A stretch of 64,000 nt of DNA from Peptococcaceae bacterium BRH_c8a (GTDB taxonomy: Bacteria > Bacillota > Desulfotomaculia > Desulfotomaculales > Desulfallaceae): NCBI GenBank assembly GCA_000961575.1, contig LADP01000006.1, positions 23,863 through 87,862 on the forward strand, read 5' to 3'. Below the pieces are notes generated by a model, which saw only the letters and a list, made by a program, of their open reading frames with translations, was not told where the DNA came from and made no database searches. How positions within the stretch are numbered: the first letter of the stretch is position 1; each line of letters begins with the position of its first letter. The position numbers were made by a program, and so were the translations under genes. Positions 44,374-53,904 of the stretch are shown here, in pieces.

Positions 44374-45633
44374 CTAATTCCCCCAGCCCTGCTCTTTAAC
44401 ATAAGACTGCACCTTATTTAAAGTCTCCAATATACCAACACTTTGACCTAATTTTTGCCCGGTACCGGTAATTGCCCCGGGGGTTAAAAAGTTTCTGCGG
44501 CGTATTTCCCAAGGGCTAATGTTTAACTTTTCAGCAAGGATATCCATCTGGCTTTCATGGGCAAAGGCCATTTGCGGAACACCAAATCCTCTCATTGCCC
44601 CGCATACAGGATTATTGGTAAATACGCCATATGCGTCAACATGCACATTAGGAATACTATAGGGGCCGGTAGCATGTACCAGCGCCCTAGTTACTACTGC
44701 CGGGCCATAAGATGCATAAGCTCCGGTATCGCAAATTATTTTTACTTTTACCCCCAGCAGTTTACCATCTTCTCCGGCAGCACTTTTGTAATAAATTTTA
44801 TAAGGATGTCGTTTAGGTGATGCAATAATAGACTCCTGCCGTGTATAGGTCAACTTTACCGGCCTGCCGGTTGCCCGGGCCAGCAGGGCGACATGGCATT
44901 GCACTGATATATCCAGTTTACCCCCGAATCCACCGCCGGTTGGCTGTTGAATCACTCGTACTTTGTGCTGTCCTATCCCTAAAACACGTGCAATTTCCTC
45001 CCTGTCATAATGAGGGTCTTGAGTTGAAACCAAAAGTATAACCTTATCTTGATCACAGTAGGCAATTCCTGCTTCTGGTTCTATATAAGCATGCTCAACC
45101 ATTTGGGTAATATAATTTGACTCGGCCGTAACAATAGCTTCTTTAAATGCAGTCTCTGCGTCTCCGCGACGGAGTTTTTTGTGTACCAGCAAGTTCCCGC
45201 CTTTGTGGACTAAAGTAGCGCTAGGTTGCAAAGCTTCCTCGGGGTCAAACACTCCCTGAATTTCCTCTAGCTTGACATCTATAGCTGCGAGTGCCATATC
45301 AGCCTGCTCTTCTGTTTCCGCTGCAATCAGTGCAATAGGTTCCCCTATTCGTCTAATTTTTTCATCTGTCAAAACGGGTTCATCTTTTATAATAATTCCT
45401 ACACTGTTTTCACCCTGAATGTCTTTGGCAGTCAAAACGGCTATTACGCCCGGTATTTTTTCTGCTATGGAAATATCAATCTTTTTTATCCTTGCGTGGG
45501 GAATATTACTTCTAAGCACCTTTGCAATCAGCATTCCCTGCATTTTCAAGTCATCAGTAAATTTACTCTTGCCGGTAACCTTTTTGCTGCCGTTTATTTG
45601 CTCAACCGAGCACCCAATTACTTTATGGGACAT
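44374..45633 (-). CDS. ndhL: Nicotinate dehydrogenase large molybdopterin subunit
   Basis: 419 residues (E. barkeri 425), the N-terminal half of the Mo-binding chain: VTGKSKFTDDLKMQGMLIAKVLRSNIPHARI, VEHAYIEPEAGIAYCDQDKV, QQPTGGGFGGKLDISVQCHVALLARATGRPVKLTYTRQES and CGAMRGFGVPQMAFAHESQMDILAEKL. The frame is open upstream to 45687, but ATG 45633 with AGGAGT is the sensible start. A two-chain molybdopterin subunit is a rare trait within this family, described for the E. barkeri enzyme. It oxidises nicotinate to 6-hydroxynicotinate. Confidence 0.93.
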   Translation of the reverse strand: MSHKVIGCSVEQINGSKKVTGKSKFTDDLKMQGMLIAKVLRSNIPHARIKKIDISIAEKIPGVIAVLTAKDIQGENSVGIIIKDEPVLTDEKIRRIGEPIALIAAETEEQADMALAAIDVKLEEIQGVFDPEEALQPSATLVHKGGNLLVHKKLRRGDAETAFKEAIVTAESNYITQMVEHAYIEPEAGIAYCDQDKVILLVSTQDPHYDREEIARVLGIGQHKVRVIQQPTGGGFGGKLDISVQCHVALLARATGRPVKLTYTRQESIIASPKRHPYKIYYKSAAGEDGKLLGVKVKIICDTGAYASYGPAVVTRALVHATGPYSIPNVHVDAYGVFTNNPVCGAMRGFGVPQMAFAHESQMDILAEKLNISPWEIRRRNFLTPGAITGTGQKLGQSVGILETLNKVQSYVKEQGWGN

Positions 45634-45655
45634 GCTGCAACTCCTATCACTAATC

Positions 45656-47140
45656 TTAAACCCAACGTGTACATACAGTCTTTTCATCCATAAACAACCT
45701 CATTGATGCCCTCCTGGATTTTGCAGTTCCTACAAATGAATCTCTTTTAGAACCCAGTGGGAAAAAAGCATAAGGTTGTGGGACACCAAGGTTTACACCG
45801 ACATTACCCACATTGACTTCCCGAACAAACTTTCGTGCATTATTGCCACTCTGGGTAAGAATACAAGCAGAATGCCCCAAGTTTGTTTTAGTATTAATCC
45901 ACTCTATCACCTGGTCAAGGCTTTCACCCTTAATTAAGGAAGCAACCGGACCGAATGCTTCTTCTTTGGCCATAGCCATGTCGACATGCACATTTTCGAG
46001 GATGGTGGGGCCCAGGAAGAAGCCATTGGGATACCCCTCAACCTTGGGATTTCTACCATCTAGAACCATTTTTGCACCCTCTAACAGGGATTGCTCGATC
46101 CATTGAATAACTTTATCTTTTCCAGCTAAAGTTGCCATCGGCCCCAAGGCATTGCTTTCATCAAGGCCATATCCCATTTTCATGTTTGCAGCCGCATCTT
46201 TAAATTTAACCTTTAATTCATCGTATATATCCCCCAAAACAACAACATTATCTACACCAAGACAACGCTGACCGGCCATCCCGAAACAGGATCTTAAAAG
46301 CAACTTTACTGCTTCATCAATATCAGCATCAGGCATTATAACCAAGTGATTTTTACCGTTGCCGTTTATGGAAGAAGTTTTACCTAGCTCACCACATAAC
46401 TTAAATAAATCCCATCCTGCTCTGTTAGAGCCAATAAAACCAACACCTTTAATCTCTGGTTGCTGCAATATTTCTTTATTTACCTTTCTTCCTCCGTGGA
46501 CAAGATTTATTACACCGGGTGGAAAACCAACTTCCTGAGCCACACGGCAAATAAATTCTGCGGCCACCGGGTCCTGTCTGCTCGGGCTTACAACTACTGT
46601 ACAACCTGCAGCAAGAGCGTAAGGGACAAAGGATGACCAAGCATGCATGGGTATATTGCCGGGTGTTACAATGAGAAAAGGTCCCAACGGCTCCCAATGA
46701 AGATACTGGTCAATACCCCTAGCCACTTGCTCCATATGCTCGTTATCTCTTCTTAACTCATATATGGCTGAGCATGCAGATTCTATATTCTCTATAACTC
46801 TCCTTACTGAACCCCTTGCTTCACCTATTGTTCTACCGTGATCCTGCACCAGGACACTGCAAAGCATATCAAAATGCTCTTCAAATTTAGCCCGCATGTC
46901 AAAAAGATAACGCGCCCTGTCTCTCACAGGAACTTCCTTCCAGGTCTTGAAAGCCTCATTAGCTGCTTTAACAGCAGCCTGCGCCTCTTCCTGAATTGCT
47001 CCGGCAAACTCGGAAATCACTTCCCCTGTTGCCGGGTTAACATTTTCCATGATTTCATTGGATTTTGGTTCAACCCATTCTCCGTTAATAAAAAAATTTT
47101 GCCTTCCATAATGTTTTTTAAACTCAGGTAATATAGCCAT
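45656..47140 (-). CDS. CoA-acylating aldehyde dehydrogenase of methylmalonate-semialdehyde type
   Basis: 494 residues. First gene behind the sigma-54 promoter. Catalytic Cys293 lies in AGQRCLGVDNVVVL, and the position where hydrolytic aldehyde dehydrogenases have the general base Glu (ELGGK) reads NGKNHLVIMPDAD, the Asn-His form of CoA-acylating methylmalonate-semialdehyde dehydrogenase. Those enzymes release CO2 and make an acyl-CoA. 2-Formylglutarate, product of enamidase, is the same kind of molecule (alpha-formyl acid), so the predicted reaction is 2-formylglutarate + CoA + NAD to glutaryl-CoA + CO2 + NADH. ATG at 47140 with AAAGGGG; the longer open frame to 47284 is not used. Not present in the E. 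barkeri pathway. Confidence 0.85.
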   Translation of the reverse strand: MAILPEFKKHYGRQNFFINGEWVEPKSNEIMENVNPATGEVISEFAGAIQEEAQAAVKAANEAFKTWKEVPVRDRARYLFDMRAKFEEHFDMLCSVLVQDHGRTIGEARGSVRRVIENIESACSAIYELRRDNEHMEQVARGIDQYLHWEPLGPFLIVTPGNIPMHAWSSFVPYALAAGCTVVVSPSRQDPVAAEFICRVAQEVGFPPGVINLVHGGRKVNKEILQQPEIKGVGFIGSNRAGWDLFKLCGELGKTSSINGNGKNHLVIMPDADIDEAVKLLLRSCFGMAGQRCLGVDNVVVLGDIYDELKVKFKDAAANMKMGYGLDESNALGPMATLAGKDKVIQWIEQSLLEGAKMVLDGRNPKVEGYPNGFFLGPTILENVHVDMAMAKEEAFGPVASLIKGESLDQVIEWINTKTNLGHSACILTQSGNNARKFVREVNVGNVGVNLGVPQPYAFFPLGSKRDSFVGTAKSRRASMRLFMDEKTVCTRWV

Positions 47141-47224
47141 AAACTTTCCCCTTTCGAAATCATTATAAAATTCAAACTGTTTTAATAATCTACTTTCTAT
47201 ATCATTAACTTGCAAATTAAAACA

Positions 47225-47240
47225 TGCAAAAAAAATGCCA
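47225..47240 (-). promoter_or_regulatory. Sigma-54 -24/-12 promoter of the nicotinate operon
   Basis: Minus-strand TGGCAT-N5-TTGCA with correct GG-to-GC spacing of the consensus TGGCAC-N5-TTGC. It lies 85-100 bases upstream of the aldehyde dehydrogenase ATG and just downstream of a gene for a sigma-54 activator. Direct TGACA repeats at 47337-47341 and 47351-47355 are possible activator sites, weakly supported. Confidence 0.85.
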
Positions 47241-47389
47241 GAACTAAATTTTTTCTCCTTATTAAATATAAAACCTGGTGTCAAATACTTTTTAGTGTAG
47301 CAGCAGAGCTAGAAATATATACCGGCATGCCACTTATGACACATCACATTTGACATAATTATCATTTATAACATATTCATTGCAATCAA

Positions 47390-49112
47390 CTAATTTAAAT
47401 TCAATTTGTGTTTTCTTAACTTCCTTATAAAAGTACTTAAACTTACCCCTAACGCCTGAGCGGCTTGGTTTTGAGTCATTTTATTCTCTAATGCTTGATT
47501 TATAAGATTATATTCTAATTCTTCAACAGCTTGCTTTAAAGTAGGTAGATTATCATTTCTAAAGTTCTTCTCTAGCAAAATGTTTTTAATTCCTTTTCGT
47601 GTATCCAGCTTAACAGGAAAATCATCTTTTACTAATACGTCTTTAATAGATGTTACTACCATTCTTTCAACCATATTCGATAGTTCACGAACATTGCCGG
47701 GCCAGTTATACTCAATCATTTCTTCCATTAATTCATTAGAGATTACTTTTTTTAAGTTATACTTTGTATTATACATATTACAGTAATGAGCTACTAAAGG
47801 TAAAATGTCCTCTTTCCGTAATCTTAAGGGAGGGATATTAATGGGAACTACATTTAATCGGTAGTATAGGTCTTCTCTAAACAAACCATTGTTTATTAAT
47901 TCATTCAAATCTTGATTTGTTGCAGCAATAATTTTAATACTAACTATTCTTGATTTTGTGCCACCTACTCTTATAATTTCCCCTTCTTGTAAAGCATGAA
48001 GCAACTTGACTTGCAACCTTAATGGAAGTTCTGCTATCTCATCCAAGAATAAAACACCCTTGTCTGCAAGTTCAAACATACCAATTTTTCCTTCTTTTTT
48101 TGCACCAGTAAAGGCTCCAGCCTCATATCCAAACAACTCTGATTCCAGTAAATCTTCAGGAATAGCTCCACAATTAACTTTAATAAATGATTGTTCATTT
48201 CTTTGAGGACTACAACTATGAATAAACCTTGCAATTACTTCCTTACCTACTCCCGATTCACCTAACAAAAGGACAGTACTATCTACCCTAGCCACTCTAA
48301 TTGATAAATCTAATAAATCTCGCATAGATTTACTCTCAGCAATAATGTTTTCGTTTCGTGTAAGTTGCAATCTCATTTGGGTAATCTGTGCGAGATATTT
48401 TTCTGTTAAAGTTTGAGTTTGTTCTAAGTTTTTTTTCAATTTATTTAATTCAGTTACATCCCTCATGTTTATAACTACTTGAAATATTTCTCCATTATCA
48501 TCGAAAATCGGACTTCCAGTAGTCATAATTTGTTTACCTGATTTCATTTTTTGTGATATTGTTACCGGCTTTTTGGATTCGAAAACCTTCATAGTTACTG
48601 AGTCACTAAATATACCGGATTTTACCAATTCTTTTAGAGGTTTGCCCATCACTTCCTCTCTTTTTAAGCCAGTTAACCTGTCCCACCCCTTGTTTACTTT
48701 AATAGTAATTCCATCTTTATTAGTAATAGCTACTCCATCATATGAACTTTCAATAATTGTCTCCAATTCTTCCCTTATTTTATCCTTTTTATTAAGCTCA
48801 CTAACCAAACGTTTTATCTCACTAATATTTTCTAAAACAATTATATTGCCAATTAATTTATTACCTTTGAATATTGGTTTTTTTATAAAATTAATATACT
48901 TAGCAATTGAATCTTTATTAATATTATCCGACAGAATTTCATTGATACTATTTCCTATTACATTATCCGCAAAAACATCCAAAATAAATCTTGCTGATTT
49001 GTTGCATTTATATATTCTTTCATTAGCATCAACTATGATTAAACCAGTTTTTAAATTTTCTAATATATACAATAAAGTTTTTTCATCGAAAATTTGTTTG
49101 CTTTCTTCCAAT
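47390..49112 (-). CDS. Sigma-54-dependent PAS/AAA+ activator
   Basis: Controls sigma-54 promoters by ATP hydrolysis. Two PAS domains (about residues 15-110, [19 protein letters not shown]; and about 120-230, [19 protein letters not shown]), a coiled coil, the AAA+ domain with Walker [12 protein letters not shown], the sigma-54 contact [23 protein letters not shown], the R finger region REDLYYRLN, and a Fis-type helix-turn-helix at the end ([23 protein letters not shown]). TTG at 49112 with GGGAGGTG seven bases upstream is the best start; TTG at 49153 and ATG at 49130 lack such a site. It sits upstream of its likely target; the effector, perhaps nicotinate, is inferred. Confidence 0.9.
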
Positions 49113-49465
49113 GAAAAACACCTCCCCATGGTTGCCCACCTTAGATTGGACAATTGTCTTAAAATAATAATTAATATAAAACCCGCAGATTAACTTGCGG
49201 GAAGGGTAAGAATTAAATATTAAGTTATATTATTAATTTCGCTAAAGTCTACTAAATTCCTTTTAATAATGTAATATTCTAAATATTCTGGGTCATAATT
49301 TATGGGAAGGTTAACACAAATTAGTAGATCTTTTTCCTGCTGAAAAAGCACTTTTTATGTGCCACCCAATCGGGGTAAGTAAGGTAGTAGCTAACTCATT
49401 TGGCTAAGTTAGGTTCGTCAAAAAAACCACAAAGCCTTTGGATATCCCTGCTTCAGAGGCCGCTG
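49113..49465. other. Intergenic region
   Basis: AT-rich, no gene seen. It has a 6-bp hairpin CCCGCA/TGCGGG at 49182-49201 and the stop side of the rph gene. Confidence 0.4.
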
Positions 49466-52093
49466 TCAGGAAAGTATCTCCACATACCCTTCAGTTCCGT
49501 TCACCCGAATTTGCTGTCCGTCCTTGATAACCCGCGTGGCATTCTCCACGCTTACTACTGCAGGCAGGCCGTATTCGCGGGCAATGACGGCGCCGTGGGT
49601 CATAAGCCCGCCCACCTCGGTTACCAGGCCTTTAACGGATACAAACAGCGGTGTCCAACTGGGGTCCGTAGAGGTTGTCACCAAAATATCGCCTTCTTGG
49701 ATGTCGGCATCGGCCATCTGTAAAATGACGCGGGCACGACCCTCGACGTTTCCGGTTGAAACAGGTACGCCCGCCAAAGCACCCGGGGGGAAACGGTCGG
49801 TATTGACGGCCCCGGTTAAGACCTCACCATCAGATGTAATTAACCGCGGTGGGGTCAGCTTCTCATAAAACTCGTATTCCGCTTTTCTCTTGGTGATGAC
49901 ACTGTAGACCAACTGGCCGGTACGCACGGTCTCTCGCAATTCCTCAAAAGAGAGATAGTAGATATCTTCCTTTTCCCGGATGACGCCTTTTTGCACCAGT
50001 TTGGCGGCCTCTTTTATAAGGGCCTGCTTGTAAACCCAGTAACGCTGGATGAAGCTGTACTTCGGATACTCCCTGTATCCGATAAGATTGCGCATCACCC
50101 TGATTTTTTTCTTTGTGCTTCGGACCTTAGGCCTGCCGCCGGGCAGCTTCTCCAAACGGCCCAGAAGCGCTCGTGCCTTCTGTTCCGCTTCCCGCAGTCC
50201 TTGCTCAAATTTGGCCCGACTGGCCTGCGGTCCGAAGTTCCGGATATTACTGAGGATCATCGGGATAAGCGCGGTGGGCTGCTCGGCCCAACGGGGCTTG
50301 GTGATGTCTATTTCCCCCGGACACCGCATGCCGTACTTATCAAGGTACGCTCGTATGGCATCACTGACCTCTAAGCCGCCTTCCAGCCCGGCGAGATCTT
50401 TAAAAAAGGTTTCATCGGTTGCATGCGGTAAGTATTCAATCACTGCCGGGTACTGCCGAACGACATCCGCTACATCCAACAGCTCTAGCCCCATTTCCGA
50501 GGTCACGTTGTTGGGCACCGATTGGGAAAGCGTGTCGGCAGCGTTCTTTTCACCCAGCCACCTTTCCATTTGCTTGTTGAGCCAATTCATTGCCAACATC
50601 CCGGCCATGATCACCCCCAAGCTTTGTGGACTAAACAGCATTTTTTTAAAATTCCGGTAGTCATTCATAATGAAGGCCAAGAGTTCCTCTCCGGATACCC
50701 CGGCGATCTGCCTCTGTAGGTCTTTAATTGACGCCTCGTTTTGGGCGATAAGGTTTTGAATAATTGCTGGGTCGGGTTTTCGGGAAATCTTGACCGCCTG
50801 TACGAGAAGTTGCCAGGATAATCCTTCTGTGCGCATGCTGAGTACTCTCTTACCGCGCGGCAAAGATTTGATATACCCCTTGCGCTTCATTAAGCTCAAC
50901 ATCGCGTTCAGCACCAGAGGGTCCGCCTTGCCCACCAGACCAACTAACAGCTTGCGGCCAAGGGGCGAGGACAGGTCATAAGTGTAATCAATGAACAACC
51001 TTCCACCGGCTTTATGCAGGGGAAAACCACGAGACAGAAACTCGAAGAATGACATGCCCAGTGGTTTAATGGCATCGATCATCATCTGCTGGTGCCCCAC
51101 CGAAACATAGATGCGGTTTTCTTTACCCCCGCCGCCCGGGATCGGGAACAAAGTGGTGATGGGACGGCTCTGCACAATATAGAACCTACCTTCATCAAGG
51201 CACCATTCAATGTCCTGCGGAGAGCCGAAACAGGCTTCAATCTTTCTGCCTAGGCGCCCCAACTCCTGAATCTGGGTGTCCGTCAGCGACTGCATGCGCT
51301 GCCGCCCGGCCTCGATTTCCCGTTTCTCGGTACCGCCCTCCTCCAATGCGTATAGCGCCAGTTTCTTGGTCGCTATCTTCTTTTCCAGAATTCGGCCGTC
51401 CCGCACCTTGTATATATCAGGATTCACTAATCCGGAAACAAGTGCCTCCCCAAGTCCAAAGCCAGCATCGATGGACAAAACCTTTCGGTTTGAAGTGACC
51501 GGATCGGCTGTAAACATAATCCCCGCAGCCTGCGGGAAAACCATCCGCTGGATAATCACAGACAGATAGACTTTACGGTGGTCGAAGCCGTTTTGGATCC
51601 GGTAAGTCACGGCGCGGTCCGTAAACAGCGAGGCCCAGCACTTGCTGACATGCCGCAGAATGGCATCCTGTCCCTTGATATTCAGATATGTGTCATGTTG
51701 GCCGGCAAAAGAGGCTTGGGGCAGATCCTCGGCCGTGGCACTGGAACGTACGGCATAGGCCTTGTCCTCACCAAGCCTGGAAAGGTAATCAATGATTTGT
51801 TCCCTGATGTCTGGGGCGATCTCTATTCCTTCAATGACCGCACGGATTCTTGCGCTGATTTGAGTGATTCCTGCTCGATCCCCCGGTTTAAGAAGCGACA
51901 GCTGATCCAGCAGGGCGCTATACTCCTTGTTAGACCCGATCATCCTTTGATACGCTTCGGTGGTTAAACAAAAACCATCGGGAACCAGTACTCCCTCAAT
52001 CCTGGACAGTTCCCCAAGGTTTATGCCCTTGCCCCCGGCAAGCGGGAGCTTCGTTTTATCGATCTCCGGGAAACCAAAAATATATGAATCCAC
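49466..52093 (-). CDS. Rifampicin phosphotransferase-like, PEP synthase family
   Basis: An 875-residue protein in the order ATP-grasp domain (LPLAGGKGINLGELSRIEGVLVPDGFCLTTEAY at the start, VRSSATAEDLPQASFAGQHD, VVQSRPIT), central helical rifampin-binding-like part, and swivelling phosphohistidine domain at the end with GGLMTHGAVIAREYGLPAVV, where His accepts phosphate. The sequence and length match rifampin phosphotransferase (RPH) better than PEP synthase, which has a C-terminal PEP-binding barrel. RPH inactivates rifamycins by phosphorylation. GTG at 52093 with AGGAGGG. It may alternatively act on another compound. Confidence 0.85.
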   Translation of the reverse strand: MDSYIFGFPEIDKTKLPLAGGKGINLGELSRIEGVLVPDGFCLTTEAYQRMIGSNKEYSALLDQLSLLKPGDRAGITQISARIRAVIEGIEIAPDIREQIIDYLSRLGEDKAYAVRSSATAEDLPQASFAGQHDTYLNIKGQDAILRHVSKCWASLFTDRAVTYRIQNGFDHRKVYLSVIIQRMVFPQAAGIMFTADPVTSNRKVLSIDAGFGLGEALVSGLVNPDIYKVRDGRILEKKIATKKLALYALEEGGTEKREIEAGRQRMQSLTDTQIQELGRLGRKIEACFGSPQDIEWCLDEGRFYIVQSRPITTLFPIPGGGGKENRIYVSVGHQQMMIDAIKPLGMSFFEFLSRGFPLHKAGGRLFIDYTYDLSSPLGRKLLVGLVGKADPLVLNAMLSLMKRKGYIKSLPRGKRVLSMRTEGLSWQLLVQAVKISRKPDPAIIQNLIAQNEASIKDLQRQIAGVSGEELLAFIMNDYRNFKKMLFSPQSLGVIMAGMLAMNWLNKQMERWLGEKNAADTLSQSVPNNVTSEMGLELLDVADVVRQYPAVIEYLPHATDETFFKDLAGLEGGLEVSDAIRAYLDKYGMRCPGEIDITKPRWAEQPTALIPMILSNIRNFGPQASRAKFEQGLREAEQKARALLGRLEKLPGGRPKVRSTKKKIRVMRNLIGYREYPKYSFIQRYWVYKQALIKEAAKLVQKGVIREKEDIYYLSFEELRETVRTGQLVYSVITKRKAEYEFYEKLTPPRLITSDGEVLTGAVNTDRFPPGALAGVPVSTGNVEGRARVILQMADADIQEGDILVTTSTDPSWTPLFVSVKGLVTEVGGLMTHGAVIAREYGLPAVVSVENATRVIKDGQQIRVNGTEGYVEILS

Positions 52094-52230
52094 GCGGGTC
52101 TCCCTCCTAATGCAAAATCATATGATAATTAACGTCACAACATAAGCAAATATCAAATCATTCATTTATTCTTTACAAATACTGTACAAATCATTAAGCC
52201 ACACTATTACCAAGCTATCAATTTCTCGAG

Positions 52231-52362
52231 CTTGAAGAACAGCTCGAAGAACTAGAAACAGATTATGAAGCTGCTGAAGAAGAATACGAAGAGGCTGTGG
52301 AAGATAATGACACCAACAAATTTATTGTTTCGACATATTTTTGTGACATTTGTTATCTATAA
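52231..52362 (+). pseudogene. Acidic coiled-coil fragment without start
   Basis: Open frame LEEQLEELETDYEAAEEEYE ... ending at TAA 52360-52362 with no ribosome binding site or good start (only a TTG in poor context). It looks like the tail of a lost gene. The rest of 52094-52419 holds nothing else. Confidence 0.35.
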
Positions 52363-52419
52363 TTAACACGCATAGTTTATTACTGTGCGCCACAAACATT
52401 TACAGATGGAGGTCTTGCT

Positions 52420-52662
52420 TTGAAAAAAATCATCTTATTAATTGTCGCTGCCCTAACCTTGTTTGTTGCCGTACCCGCTTTCGCTGCTCCCGCGGAAAAC
52501 GCTAATCCAAGGGCTTTTCAGGCCCAGGTTATCAAGGTTTGCCGTGATATGATGAGGGATGCTGTTGATACAAACAAGATTACCAAGGAGCAGGCCAAAG
52601 CCTGTATTGAAATGATGAAAACTGCTCCCTGCCCCGATATGCTGACTACAACTACTAAATAA
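52420..52662 (+). CDS. Small exported protein with two Cys
   Basis: 80 residues: signal peptide MKKIILLIVAALTLFVAVPA ending at AFA, then a helical part, RDMMRDAVDTNKITKEQAKACIEMM, resembling the small exported DUF2680-like domains in anaerobes. TTG at 52420 with GGAGG. A strong terminator follows. Its likeness to the protein at 53371 (both start as short Lys-rich signal peptides and have KITKEQAKA or SVTPEQAKA helices) suggests a shared family. Confidence 0.6.
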   Translation: MKKIILLIVAALTLFVAVPAFAAPAENANPRAFQAQVIKVCRDMMRDAVDTNKITKEQAKACIEMMKTAPCPDMLTTTTK

Positions 52663-52684
52663 AGTGCAATCTAAACAACACAAA

Positions 52685-52721
52685 GATGCTGTCAGGGCGT
52701 TTACCTGACAGCATCTTTTTT
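52685..52721 (+). terminator. Rho-independent terminator
   Basis: GATGCTGTCAGG / CCTGACAGCATC perfect 12-bp stem plus six T. Confidence 0.9.
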
Positions 52722-52750
52722 ATCTAATATGGGGATTGGTGAAACGGCTT

Positions 52751-53095
52751 TTAGGAAGCCATATTCCGGCACGCCTGGGCACATTCGCGGCAAATTTGAG
52801 CGCAAGCCTGGCAATGATCATCTTTAAACATTTCACATTCTTTGGCACAGGCATCGCAAATATCGGCGCACAGGTTACAGATCGGCTTGGAAAAACTACT
52901 GTTTCTGGCCATAAACTGTACGGATTGCAGGCAGATCTCGGCGCAATCGTTCAGGGTTTTAATGCATTTGTTCCGGGCTTTTACATCTGCCTCTTCCAGA
53001 CAGGCAGTAAAGCATTCTTCGCAGGCTCGGGCGCATTTAACGCAAGAATCAATGCAAGCGTCCATTGTTTTGGGGGAATTAGGTAATACACCCAT
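52751..53095 (-). CDS. Cys-rich four-helix bundle, copper storage protein-like
   Basis: 114 residues with 17 Cys, mainly in CxxxC patterns spaced along helices: MDACIDSCVKCARACEECFTACLEE, CIKTLNDCAEICLQS, ICNLCADICDACAKECEMF, HCQACAQICRECAQACRN. This fits the Csp (DUF326) proteins that hold many Cu(I) ions inside a four-helix bundle. There is no signal peptide, so it is a cytosolic Csp3-type candidate. Metal identity is inferred from the family. ATG at 53095. Confidence 0.85.
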   Translation of the reverse strand: MGVLPNSPKTMDACIDSCVKCARACEECFTACLEEADVKARNKCIKTLNDCAEICLQSVQFMARNSSFSKPICNLCADICDACAKECEMFKDDHCQACAQICRECAQACRNMAS

Positions 53096-53370
53096 AGATA
53101 AACCTCCCTTGTTATTAAAGCTAAATCTATTATGTCTCTCTTTATGAGGTGTAATGCAAGAAAACAGACGGGGTTTTAATAACAGACTAAAAAATATTAA
53201 CGGAGGGTAACATAAATTAACAATTGTTTCTGAAAAGGAGAATTATTATAACTGATGATACTAAAATCTTTTGTTAAAAAATCTTTAACCTTTTGTGATA
53301 GAATCGTGACATTTTTTTTATAACATAAAGCCAGACAAACCAAATCAAATTTAAAGGAGGCTATTTATCA

Positions 53371-53733
53371 ATGAGAAAAAACAAAATTTGGTTACTGGCA
53401 GCGGCAGGTCTTCTGGTTTTAGCCCTGGCGGCTCCCACCGCTTTTGGAGCAGTTGCAGGTGATGGCCAAAACGCGCAGAACCAGCAGTTTGTTGATCAAA
53501 TGTTTGGATGGCATCAAAGCTGGCTTGACCAGGCTGAAAAGGACGGCAGTGTAACGCCGGAACAGGCTAAGGCTTGGCAGGAACACTTTAATTACATGCG
53601 TGATTTCCACGCCCAAAACGGTTTTGGACAAATGGGTTCCATGATGGGCGGCGGCATGATGGGCAATTATGACGGTGTCAACGGATATGGCGGCATGATG
53701 GGCGGGTTCAACAACCAGTCCCAAACAAATTAA
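53371..53733 (+). CDS. Exported small protein with Met/Gly-rich tail
   Basis: 120 residues. Signal peptide (RKNKIWLLAAAGLLVLALAA, cleavage near AFG-AVA), helical middle (FGWHQSWLDQAEKDGSVTPEQAKAWQEHFNYM) and a tail of Met and Gly repeats (FGQMGSMMGGGMMGNYDG). Met-rich tails can bind copper, and the preceding gene encodes a copper-storage-like protein, but the link is inference. It stands before the two-component genes, with two terminators between. Confidence 0.65.
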   Translation: MRKNKIWLLAAAGLLVLALAAPTAFGAVAGDGQNAQNQQFVDQMFGWHQSWLDQAEKDGSVTPEQAKAWQEHFNYMRDFHAQNGFGQMGSMMGGGMMGNYDGVNGYGGMMGGFNNQSQTN

Positions 53734-53747
53734 CAATTAACAAGACG

Positions 53748-53803
53748 GGGCGGGGTGTACCCCGCCCTTACTCAGCACCACCTACCCCTGCGCTGCGCAG
53801 GGG
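53748..53803 (+). terminator. Two successive hairpin terminators
   Basis: GGGCGGGGT/ACCCCGCCC at 53748-53767, and CCCCTGCG/CGCAGGGG (loop CTG) at 53785-53803 followed by TTATTTATAT. Confidence 0.75.
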
Positions 53804-53904
53804 TTATTTATATCGTTTTGGCTAACGGTCTGTCCGCATAGGCAGACCGGCGCATGCCTGCATTTACTTCGGAAATTACAGCATCCTAACCGGGAGGTAG
53901 GCTG

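Noticed and set aside
43362..45633. Frameshift splitting a single molybdopterin subunit
   Set aside because: Both pieces have starts with ribosome binding sites, and their lengths equal the natural two-chain form of E. barkeri NdhL/NdhM.
47141..47284. Longer N-terminus of the aldehyde dehydrogenase
   Set aside because: It would cover the sigma-54 promoter and lacks a ribosome binding site; ATG 47140 has a good one.
49466..52093. Standard PEP synthase
   Set aside because: The protein ends after the phosphohistidine domain and lacks the PEP-binding barrel; layout matches rifampin phosphotransferase.
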